Shown here one piece after another: positions 1 to 9,956 of a stretch of DNA of 64,000 nt; within the stretch, counting starts at the first letter, position 1; each line of letters opens with the position of its first letter. Source of the DNA: Notospermus geniculatus (Eukaryota > Nemertea > Pilidiophora > Heteronemertea > Lineidae); NCBI GenBank assembly GCA_002633025.1, contig NMRB01000299.1, positions 243,391 through 307,390 of the forward strand. Direction: 5' to 3'. A program made the translations under genes and the position numbers. Below the pieces are notes generated by a model. The model searched no databases. It worked only from the letters and a program-made list of their open reading frames with translations, and had not been told where the DNA came from.

Positions 1-466
1 TTTCACCTTCACATTGCACACTGCGTGATCCTTCTTCGTACTGCACTCGCTGCATTTCCCCGTGCATCGATGCCTGCATGGTAACTTCTGTTGGCACGGT
101 GAACGACACACCTGTCGGCCTATATCCGCCTTCTGGTAACATTTAATTTCGCATTCGTGACCGCATGCGAGCGTGCATTTCACCTTCACATTGCACACTG
201 CGTGATCCTTCTTCGTACTGCACTCGCTGCATTTCCCCGTGCATCGATGCCCGCATGGTAACTTCTGTTGGCACTGTGAACGACACACGGGTGTTGGCGC
301 ATCAGCCTGGTGACATTCAAATTTGATTCTATGACCACATACGAGCTTACGTGAAACCATTTCTTTACACGCCGTGTGCTGTTCATTCCTCCTGCACTCA
401 CCACATTTCCCCTTGCAGAGATGTCCACATGGTAACTCTTGTTGGCACGGTGAAGGACACACAAAT
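1..466 (-). repeat. Tandem repeat within the NF-X1 finger array (about 177-bp unit)
   Basis: The segment starting at 1 recurs almost unchanged at 178. The offset of 177 bp is exactly 59 codons. A third, diverged copy follows about 174 bp further on. Each unit encodes a cysteine-rich module containing CRSPCQQKLPC and CGHECEIKCYQK-type motifs. The frame is kept, so the array has grown by in-frame duplication. It continues beyond the left edge. Confidence 0.85.
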
Positions 467-3400
467 TTATCTGCCTTGTAACACTCACTTTTGTGTTTGT
501 GACCACATGCGAGCTTACATGTCACCTTCCATCTGCACTTGAAGTCCTTCTTTTTGCAACATTCTATGCCTTGGTGGTGTCCACAACCAGGGTTGACGAA
601 TTCAATCTGCTGGCATTCCATGGCAGAAACGTCCTGGTGGCATTTAACCCTAACCTGGTGTTTACACGGAAGTGCCTTATCGACGTCAACATGGCACGTA
701 ATCGTGTCAGGGTCTTCATTACACCGGCAGGTAACCTTGTGCCCGCAGCTTGCAGTCTTCATGACAATGGCATTGCAAACTTTTCTACACCCACTACTAC
801 ACCGTCCACACGAGCTCGTACATGCATGGCCGCAGTCAAGGCCTTTCCCACACTTCTTGCCACACAATTCGGCCAGTTGAGTTGCATCATTCATGCTGCA
901 CCGTGCGTAAACATTGTGACCACACGGTCCAGTCTTCATCACCGACACTTGGCACTTTATCTCACAAAGCTCACTACAGCCTCTAGGACATTTGTGCTCA
1001 CATGGTAGTAACTTTTGGCATGGTTCCTTGCATAGTTTCGTACACTCCTTTCCGCAAATTTCTTTGCAGCGATGTCCACACGGTAGCGTCCTCTCACACG
1101 GCTGTTGACATGGGTTGCACGGCTCGGGGCATTTTCTGCTACAAATGTGGCCACACTCGAGGGTCTTTCTGCACAAAGCCTTGCAACGCAGTTTGCTGCA
1201 GTCCTGGCCACACAGGCCATGGCACTTATGCCCACAAGCCATAAGCCGTTCGCAGGGAACTGGGCACGATGGACATTCTTCCGAACATCTTCCCCAGCAT
1301 CGGTGCCCACAGCTGAGGTACTTCTCGCATTGCTCCATGCAACTCGTGGTACAATCCTCACCACAGATGTTTTGACAATGGTGACCACATTCCAGCATCT
1401 CCGGACAGGCTTCCTGGCATATCAACTCCTTCCAGCATTTTTGTCTGCGTTCGTGGAGCCCTCGTTCACATATCTTCACAACTGGAATCTTACACTTGTA
1501 CTCCTTGTGCTCTTTGTCTTTCACGTGACATCTCAGACTACAGATGTGGCCACACTCGAGGGGGGCTTGACAGGGAATATGGCAACCCCCATCCGGAATC
1601 TTCCTGAAATCCTTTGCGGATGCGACCTCTGTTTTCACCTCTGGGTGATTCTGGCAAGCAAGAGTGAAGGATTTCTTAAGGAAGCCGTGTTTCCGCATGT
1701 CCCCAACCATACCTTTCCACGTTTTTGTTTTGTTTGCATACATCGTAAAGTTCCCGAAGGCGTAGAAACCCATCTTTGCCCTCGACATGGCGACACAAAC
1801 TCGGTTTGGCTCTTTCAGGAATCCTATGTTCTGCCTGCTGTTGCTTCTGACGAAGGACAGAATGATAATGTCATTCTCTTCTCCTTGGTAGTTGTCAACT
1901 GGTGTCACCCTGACCCCCTCGAACTGTGACTTTGGCATTCTTTTCCTTATGTTGAACATCTGACCGGTGTAGGTTGTAAGGATTGTAATCTGGCTGGGAT
2001 CATACGTCTGCTGTAAGAAGTACTTACAAAGTCCAACTACAAAATCGGCCTCGAAGTCATTGGAGTGGCTTCTGCTTTCTGATGCTCCATTCTCTGGTTG
2101 GTCATGGTCAAGGAAAACTACGTTGCCTTCGATTCCATGGATACTGGGATAATCCAATACATTGTCGTTGTCAACCAATTCGTCGTAGATCCACGGAACA
2201 AGAAGTTTGGAGATATCTGGACGCATTCTGTGCTGAAGTCGGAGCGTCTTCACCTCTATATTGTTTCTTATCATCCTCTCAAAGAGAGATATATTGAGCT
2301 TGTAATCTCGGGCTAATTCGTACACTGTCGGGTTTGGCCTCAGCTGTTTGTGGTCACCGATTAGGATAAGATGATGGCAGCTCCTTGTCAGGGCGGTGAC
2401 AATGTGGGCTTCAAGGACTTCAGCAGCCTCCTCGACGACAACGACTTGTGGCTTGATCCTCTGCACGATATCGGCATACTTAGCAGCCCCAGTGGTTGTC
2501 AGTCCCACGACATCTTGGTCGCTGATGATTTGACAATCACGATCTAATTGAATCGATTTGAGTTCCTGCGCCCGTTCTTCTTGTTCGAGTAGATCGTAGG
2601 CCAATGCAACATCGCAGTCTTGGAAAAGGGCGTCACACCAGTGGAGATAGAGTTCGAATCTTTCCAACGACGTGAGAATCCACATGTTACTTTTCTCCAT
2701 GGCAATTTCTTGGCTCATTGGGTTGGTATTCTCCAGTGAGGTCTCAAGGTACAAATTAATCAGCTCTTTTGGAGACATTGGAATAGGAGTCTGAGCATTC
2801 TTTGAATCGGCATTGCCCTGTTTATTCTGTGTACCTTTTCGTCCCTTCCCCTGCTTTGTCCACTCACCCGTTCGTGCGATGTATTCTTTGTATAAGTCAC
2901 TCTTCCTCTGATAGCCATCATCAACCACTCGTTCGGACTCGATGAGCTCTGCTTCGCCTGCGACACTGATCAGGCTGCCGTCAGAGTCAGAATCAGAGTC
3001 CCCGTCTTCAGCCTCTTCTGTATCTCCCCTGCTGTCTTTTGTTGGGGCATCCTCTGGCGGGGCTTTTACACCGGTTCCACTTGCACCTTCTTGGCAGGCG
3101 CTGTCACTGTTTGCCATCGCTGACATATTGCCGGTATCTTTCATGATTTCACTCTGCAACAAGTGGACTACACACCAATCCCATGTCGATTCGTTTATCC
3201 CATCCCAACCAACTAGCCATCTCCTCATCATGACATCAAAGGACACCTTGGGACTTCCAGGTAGTTGATAATACGCTTGGAAGGAACCTAACTGAGAGGG
3301 TGTCATGTGTTGCTGGAGCTTCAGCGATGGTATTTCAACAGGCTGTTTGGAAACAAGCTTCGTCGTCACTTGTATTTTTTTGGCAATTTTCTCGAGGTCA

Positions 3401-5134
3401 GACTTAACCGCTTTGAAACTGTCCCAATACTCCTGTGACATGCAACGCTTGTATTTCCCTCGCAATTCCCGTAGGTTGAACTCTGCTAGGCTCTCTGTTT
3501 TACTGCGTCCTCCAATTCTTACCAAGGAAGGCTTCTTCCCTTGAAGTTCGAGAACTCCTTCAAGGAATTGGTCAAGGGCATGGTTGGTAAAACAGATGAC
3601 CATAACGTGTCCTCTGTTCGTCAGGCCTTTCCATTTTTCCTTATTTTGGAGCAAGATATCCATGATTTTCAAGCCAATGAATGTTTTCCCAGTCCCGGGT
3701 GGACCTTGGATTAATGCCATTTCTGACGACAAGGTGTGTTTCAGGGCGTTGAACTGGGACTGGTCTAAGCCGAAATCTTCAGGTTTGCGCATTGACCAAC
3801 TTACTTCGCTGAGCGGAAGAACTGTATGCCGCTTGATGTTGTCTTTACCTGGTAACAGAAGGAATGAGTTGTTCTGCAGGTAACTTGGAGGTTGAATATC
3901 TGGTTCACAGTTGACAATGTATCTCTGAAATTGCATTTCCTTTCCGAGATCAATCTCCATCCCAATATTCTGCAAGCGGGCTAGAACATATCTGTAGGCT
4001 TCCAGGTACGAGGTCGCCTCGATCATTATAAACGCCCGTGCGCGTTGTACGAGAGGGACCGTAGTAATGCCTTCGATCTTGACAGAAAGTAACCCTTTTC
4101 TCAGGCCTTTGGGATCTCGGTCGGCTATTGTAGCAAAGTAGGCGGTCTTGAAATTATCAGCGGAAAGACAGACCAATGACCCATACATCAACCGTTTTGT
4201 ATTTTCCCACTGGATACGATGTAGGTGTGCCACATCAAATTTGATGACTTGGGCATGAGTGTCGACATTCTTTGTATCAACGCCAAGAAATTGCACATTT
4301 CTGTAGATGTGGCCGTCCTGCAGGCGAGAAACCAGTTTTTTGTCCTTGACATTCATCAGATGTTCTTTGATGCCTTCCCTGAGAGGGGCAATCAGGTCCT
4401 CCCTCATCAAACGGAATTGGGTGTCAAGATACTGCAGCGTGGACGTGTACCCATTCATCAGGTTTTCTTGCAAGAAAGGCTCATCATCCTCTAAATCCTC
4501 CTCTGTAGGCATGATGCTGATCCCACGATAGTCATCAGGAGGTAACCAGCTAGCTTCATCATAAACTTCCTCCCCATGACAGATCTGACTGATGATCTCA
4601 GCATGATCGGATTCCACCTTTTCCACCTTTGCCAACATTCTATTTGCCTCGTCTGCCATCAGTGGCTGTTGCAGCATGACTGTACCAAGTATATGTAGAT
4701 CTAGAAGTATTCTATTGACAGTCTGCAGTGACATATTGGGTAGTCGAATAAACAGTTGTTGAAGAAGAAAAAGAATGGAGGAAACGAGTTTGGCCAGGAA
4801 GCCCCCATTTTGGCGATGGACGTGTTTTTCTACATACCTCAGGCAAGTTTCTAAACCACCTCCGCATTCAAGTAGCTTTGAGTCGACCACCGTAACTAAA
4901 ACACGGAGTGAATCTGGTGCAGGCACATCTTCCACTTGTGTTGCTTTGATGACTTCAAGCGCGGAGTGCAATTCATCTGAATGGATACGCTTGTCGTTCA
5001 AGAGCTTTCGGAACTTTCGTCCAGTCACCTCCCTCACGATGCTGTCGACATCAGTGGTAAGAAGTTGCTTCAATTCATCATGGCTGTAGGTATTTCCTTT
5101 CCCTCGTCGATCAATGGAATCTTCATTCAGTTTT
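1..5134 (-). CDS. ZNFX1: ZNFX1-like SF1 RNA helicase with NF-X1 zinc-finger array (partial, one long exon)
   Basis: One reading frame is open on the minus strand from 5134 to the window edge (about 1711 codons). It starts after a splice acceptor (complement of 5135-5136, preceded by a pyrimidine tract), so an upstream N-terminal exon exists but was not found. A conserved ZNFX1 segment reading QYLDTQFRLMREDLIAPLRE lies near 4425. The helicase core follows: Walker A GPPGTGKT near 3690, an EEAAE motif II (VVVEEAAEVLEAHI), LILIGDHKQLRP, RMRPDIS, and a C-terminal VDNYQGEENDIIILSFVRS plus CVAMSRAK. A long run of CGHxC NF-X1-type fingers occupies about 1-1600. An acidic serine-rich insert sits inside the helicase region (about 2930-3110). 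Known family role: ZNFX1 proteins bind RNA and act in small-RNA inheritance (nematodes) and antiviral sensing (mammals). The C-terminus is outside the window. Orthology is confident; function in this organism is inferred. Confidence 0.93.
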
Positions 5135-5419
5135 CTAAAAATAAAGAAGACAACCAAGTCTGTGGGTAATCTCAAGAAATTCATCATCAGAGTTGGTTGT
5201 ATTGTATTAGGCTACATGTATTTCGTTTAAAGGGCTACGGTAATGCCACTTTTTGTCAACAGCCGGTGCCATAGGTGGGGACTGCATCATTCTCCAATAC
5301 CAGAGTTTTGCCTTTTGCCCCAGTGTTTAAGATTGTATGATTACAATGCAGTGCATACGTTGATACCCTAGGAACGTGAGTTACTCTATGGTGAGAGGTA
5401 GATACAAGATACAGAAAAG

Positions 5420-5537
5420 CACAAAATTGACACACAAAATGATAATAAGCAAGAAGTCAATCTCCAGAATTCACGAATTTTCGACCCCAACCGGGGTCTT
5501 TTTTCAAGTGGAACTTTACAATCTGAAACTCTAGAAA
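5420..5537 (+). repeat. Half-copy of the foldback element found at 55139-55306
   Basis: The stretch with TCAATCTCCAGAATTCACGA and then the ACCCCAACCGGGGTC dyad matches the left arm of the complete hairpin at 55139-55306 almost base for base, including its AACTT-ACAATCTGA end. The second arm is absent here, so this is a solo arm or a deletion product. Confidence 0.75.
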
Positions 5538-6219
5538 AGACTGAGCTGGAACCCAAATGTAGAACTAACACCTGTGTAGACAGGATGAGTNTGGTAAAGA
5601 ACTGGATATTAGACATGTTTTTGCAAGGTCTGAACAGAGCAAGATCCCAGCTTGGGTTTTTGCTTTGCTCCTTTTCAACCACTGAGTGGTTGAAGAGGAG
5701 CCAGGAGTGGGTGTCTCCTGTCGATCAAAAAAACCCTGATCAGGGGACTCTGTTAGGCTGAGTAAGCCGTAACTTTCAAGTTACCATGAATTGTATGCAG
5801 GGGTCAGGGATTTCATTCAAATAAAAATTGTTCATATGTGTGGTGTAATGAGGCATCATTTCCAAAAACTTGACACCCCACAAAAATACTGAGCGAGGTT
5901 TATTGTACAAAAATATGTTGTTATCATGTTGGTATAGGATGAGGCAACATTCCTATAGTTTTTATTCGCCATATTTTTTATTCTACAATTTGTTATTAAG
6001 ATTAGTATTCGAAGTACGTTGACATCTTTTTCACTTGATTTTGACATCTTTTGTGGAAATAGTTCCTGATGTTTTAGCAGATTGACATCGACTTTCTGGA
6101 TTGTTATACATTAATTTCACTATCATCTTAAAAAAGAATCGTTTTTTTAAGGATTTGAGACTGGTTAAGAGAAGTCGTCAATTTCAGGTTTTAGGGTCCT
6201 TAAGTTCATTGACAATGTT

Positions 6220-6430
6220 GGGCCAGTCCTGGTCCAGGTCTGGCAAGTCCTCTTCAGCTGTGTCAGTGGAGCAAGCCTTGGGCCAGCCTTGGCCTTGCCT
6301 TGGCAATCTCATTCAGAATATCTCAGTCGAGCCAGGCGTGGGCCAGCCCTGGCCATGCCCAGGCATACCTGGTGCCAGGTCTTGCCAGGTCTTGCCGGGT
6401 GTATGCCAACCTTGGGCCAAGGCACCTGTG
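6220..6430. repeat. Degenerate GGCCAG / CCWGG-rich repeat
   Basis: Irregular repeats of the type TTGGGCCAG-CCTTGGCC and CCAGGTCTTGCCAGG run through about 200 bp. Units vary and no protein frame is convincing. It looks like a decayed low-complexity or minisatellite tract with many CCTGG/CCAGG and GGCC sites. Confidence 0.45.
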
Positions 6431-6845
6431 CTAGCTGGGTAGCTACAATTGAGCGAACTGGAAAACATCGTCCCCAGGTTGGGAGCGCCAGTCGAAGATG
6501 TAAACCGGGACGAGGTTGCGAGGACTGCACACAGAACCCCATCCCAACTCTGATGGATATTTAGCCAGGGCTTTTAGGCTATTCTGAAGTGAACTAGGCC
6601 TACCCACCGACAGACCTAGCCAGCTTACCTGTTTGATCCCGTTTCCATAATTTTCGTCTCCTAATATTCCAAGAATAGGGACTAAATATCATAGGGGGAA
6701 GATCATTGCTGGATGTAGGATTATTGACAGACACATCATCCCAATCTCAAATGGCCTAGGCCATCATGGAAAAGATGATCCTTGGTTACGGTGCTTGTCA
6801 CATGAGTCGGGTATTCGCTGAAATGATTCGGCGAACCCGGCTGAG

Positions 6846-6853
6846 TGACGTCA
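6846..6853. promoter_or_regulatory. CRE-like palindrome TGACGTCA
   Basis: A perfect TGACGTCA (CREB/ATF consensus) lies between the divergent ZNFX1 and RBR genes in a locally GC-rich stretch. Its position would suit a shared promoter, but no transcription start is visible. An 8-bp match can occur by chance, and another copy occurs in repeat-rich DNA near 16779. Confidence 0.25.
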
Positions 6854-7156
6854 CTGGGAAAAGATATCGGAATTTCCCGATCGATTCATAATGGCATCGT
6901 CGAATCCTGGTATCACGACGAAGCGCTGACGAGGCAAAAATTTTATCGGCTTATTATACATGTACACGCGCCCGAGGGTGGCCCCGTAGGCCTATAACGC
7001 ACCGGCGTCAAGCATTCTACCACCCTCTTCCCCAACCACCGGTGTACCCTATAGAGAATATTCCAGGAGAAAAATAACACCAAGACAAGCCTAGGTTAGC
7101 GGCAAAGAAACGTGTAACGAGAGATGTAGGCTACCACTGTTGTTAGCATCCTGAGA

Positions 7157-7236
7157 ATATCAGGGTTTCTTACTGCTCGCTCGGCCCTTCGCGGTCACCG
7201 CAGACGAAGGGAGCGAGCAGTAAGAAACCCTGATAT
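7157..7236. repeat. Perfect 26-bp inverted repeat (hairpin)
   Basis: The arms at 7157-7182 and 7211-7236 are exact reverse complements (left arm begins ATATCAGGGTTTCTTACTG). The 28-bp spacer contains a further small CCTTCG/CGAAGG dyad. It resembles a compact foldback element. Confidence 0.8.
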
Positions 7237-8226
7237 CCTGACCGTCCTTGAAAGGGACCCTAGGCAGCTCGCTATTAGGCTCATATTCAATGCGTCACTA
7301 GGTGGCGCCAAGCAACTAACCCATGTCTCATGTTTCGTGTATTTTGGCGCCAGAACAGGGTGGGGCAGGTCGAGAATTCCAAGGGCTTGTATATTTTGCA
7401 CGTCTTCGAATAGGCCTACTGGCGCCACCTGAACGACTCGATACCACGAACCGATTCAGTGAATCGCAATCAATGTTAGTTCCTCCCATGACTAGAAGAG
7501 GGCATTTCAGTCCTGGCTGACTCGAGTTCGAGGTGCGGTGGTGTAGGCCTAGGCCTGGCCTATGCCTTGGGCCTATACCTACTTGATATTCTAAATGTAA
7601 CAATGATGGTATGAAAGAGTAATGGTCTGGAAAAATTCACGATTACATTGCGTTCGTCTTTTGCATTTGTTTCGGCAATACGCAAGGCTGCATGACTGCT
7701 TTATTCTGTGTTGTTAAGAGTGCAGGTCAGATGGCACTGCTATTGCAGGCTGTTCATCGAATCCATAAAAAAATCGGGGATTCCCCACGTCAAGTCCCCG
7801 TTGATCGATCGCGATTCCACGATTCTGCTCCCAGGTACAGGGTCTGTTCCCGTCTCTGATTGTGAAACCCGGTTGTGAAATCATTTCATGATTTGAAAAT
7901 CAACGAGACGTAGCAGTGGCTGGATTTTCGTCAATTCTGTGGCTTCAAACCGACTCTGCCCTGCAGCTGACCTCATCGAGTGTGTGAAGCAAAGGTTGGT
8001 GTCGGCCTATCACAGTGGTGCGGTGGTCGGTGGTAGGTTTCAGAAGAAGAGAGCAGCTGCAGCAGTAGCCTATGGGTCAACAGTCTGGCGTGTGAATGGA
8101 TGGGTGCCGTACACTGAGGCTTCGAAGTTCCCCCATCACTTGGCTAACAGCATTATGTGAGTAGATCATTCATGTGATTGTATGTAGGCCTAGGCCTAGT
8201 GCATTTTTTTGTTCCATCTAGGCATA

Positions 8227-8476
8227 AGGGATCGCCCATAAAAATCAATGTGCAAAGCAATCCCAACGTTAACAATGTTTAGGATTAGGTTTGACCCCCT
8301 CCCCCTCCCCTAGGCCTAATCCTATAGCTAACATAAAAACATTGACAAAACTGATTTTGCTTCATCAATCAATCATGTTTTTTACCTGAGCACAATCCTA
8401 ACAAGGCCCTGACCCCCTACCCCCTTCCTAACATTGTTAGGATTGCTTTGCACATTGATTTTTATGGACGATCCCT
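8227..8476. mobile_element. MITE-like element with about 40-bp terminal inverted repeats
   Basis: The left end AGGGATCGCCCATAAAAATC and the reverse complement of the right end, AGGGATCGTCCATAAAAATC, match over about 40 bp, continuing with AATGTGCAAAGCAATCC. The interior has CCCCCTCCCCC tracts and no coding capacity. Confidence 0.75.
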
Positions 8477-8627
8477 AAATGCGTTCCAAAACACCAACCT
8501 TGTGTGGGAGGGGCGGTGACTCATAGGCCTAGTCATGTGTGCAAATCAATCCTCGATTCCATGACATAATCAATGTTGGCCTACCGGTAGGCCTTCCATG
8601 ATAAAGGTTCACTACTGTTACCATACA

Positions 8628-8740
8628 TTGGCTGATATTCATAAAAGATAGCAAATGCTTTTACTTAGCACATTTACATTGGACATTGCTGTGGAAATCT
8701 TAAGTAAAAGCATTTGCTAGCTTTTATGAATACCAGCCAT
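8628..8740. mobile_element. Short foldback element, about 110 bp
   Basis: The arms GGCTGATATTCATAAAAGAT and GGCTGGTATTCATAAAAGCT (right end reverse-complemented) continue into AGCAAATGCTTTTACTTA on both sides, with a short central loop. Confidence 0.75.
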
Positions 8741-9530
8741 TGGAAACTGTTAATCCAGAGTCCAGATTGAGATGCTTTTCCTTTTACTCCTTGAACTGCA
8801 AGTGTAATTTTCAGCTCGGCCTGGTGAGCTCTTACCATAGCGTGGTGTCTAGTGTTGTCATCGTTGTCCGTTGGTGGGGCATGTTTGGTAACCGCTAGGG
8901 CTATTGACTTCGTGCATATGTACCCCTAAGTAGGTACTACATGATGCTATACCGGTACATAGATAGAAAGTTTCGATATGAATTGATCCACAACTGAAAA
9001 CACAATTAATAGTGCAATGACTCCAAATTATCATCATTGGTACACGTAGGCCTATATTATCCAAAACGCTCTTACATTTTTTGATTTGATTTGACCTACT
9101 TTTCAAGGTCACAGACATGACAGAGGAGGTCACAGTTCAAAATTCTTCTGTTTGGAGGCACATTTTGGGCTATCAATCATTGACCCAGAGTGTTCTAATT
9201 TGGAGTGAAGATTTATGTTGCCTCCATGTGTGGGCCTACAGCAAATTTTGGCCCAATAAAATTGCAAATATTTTCACCAGGTTGCCATCTTGGAAAATGG
9301 CCACTTTCATAAACTAACTGCAGCATGAATATTTTGACCTTGGCAGGATGTACAATGTATAGGTAACCTCTGGACTTTAGCCCAATGTCTGGAACATTTC
9401 AACGTAGCATTTGTCATTCATTCCTCTGGTACATTTACACCCAGGTGAGCACATGGTCCATGGACCATTTCATCTTGGAGTATGAAAAGACCCTTTCTTC
9501 TTTACTTTCATTTCACTTTTTCATGATATG

Positions 9531-9717
9531 CAGTGGCGGATCCAGGAGCCGGGGGGGGGGGCGTGGAATAGGCAAACCCCACTCCCCTGAGCGCCTAAGG
9601 CGCGAAGCCCTGAAAATTTGGGGATAAAAGTGCCGGAAACGTGATTTCCTGGCACCTGGGCAGGTCAAATTGAACTTTCTTTTTACAAATTGAACGCCCC
9701 CCTTGGATCCGCCACTG
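9531..9717. mobile_element. Nonautonomous DNA transposon with CAGTGGCGGATCCA termini and 5-bp TSD
   Basis: The element starts CAGTGGCGGATCCAGG and ends with its complement CCTTGGATCCGCCACTG. It is flanked on both sides by ATATG (9526-9530 and 9718-9722), a target-site duplication. Its 187 bp contain a G tract and no ORF. The TIR resembles termini of widespread short DNA transposons; I do not assign a superfamily. Confidence 0.8.
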
Positions 9718-9956
9718 ATATGCAATTGAGGACAGCCATTTTGTCCCTCTCGTCAACCTTCAGCAGTTTGGCCTTCTGTCATGATGTGTGTGCTTCCAGG
9801 TGTAGTCAGCCTTGGCCTGGTCCGTGTTCAAATTAGCGAACTTCACACCCATGTAATGTATGAACCGATTTTAACCCCCCCCCAGGTTTTAGGAAAAATA
9901 TTTTCTTTGTGTTCCAGAGTTGAATTGACAGTGGGGATGGTTGACATGTCCGGATA

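Larger units (their letters stand above)
5135..7938. other. Intergenic / 5' region between ZNFX1 and the RBR gene
   Basis: No convincing coding exon was recognised on either strand. The stretch should hold the 5' exon(s) and promoter of ZNFX1 (minus). It contains a half-copy of a hairpin element (5420-5537), a single N at 5591, a CCWGG-rich degenerate repeat (about 6220-6430), a CRE-like TGACGTCA at 6846 and a strong hairpin at 7157-7236. Confidence 0.5.
8160..9956. other. Non-coding stretch upstream of the RBR gene, with three mobile-element remnants
   Basis: No exon with good splice sites was recognised except a possible 5' UTR acceptor (TGTGTTCCAG) ending at 9916, just upstream of the RBR start codon. 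Three inverted-repeat elements at 8227-8476, 8628-8740 and 9531-9717 fill much of the space. Confidence 0.5.

Noticed and set aside
1-466. Regularly spaced repeats that could suggest a CRISPR-like array
   Set aside because: The units are coding, in frame and cysteine-rich; this is a eukaryotic zinc-finger array.
957-1388. Minus-strand open frame of 143 codons
   Set aside because: It is an out-of-frame shadow of the ZNFX1 zinc-finger array; the true frame there is open over 1700 codons.
7939-8156. Open frame ending at a GTGAGT donor, possible first coding exon of the RBR gene
   Set aside because: It has no ATG in frame, and the downstream exon has a stop before the ATG at 9957. At best it is a 5' UTR exon.
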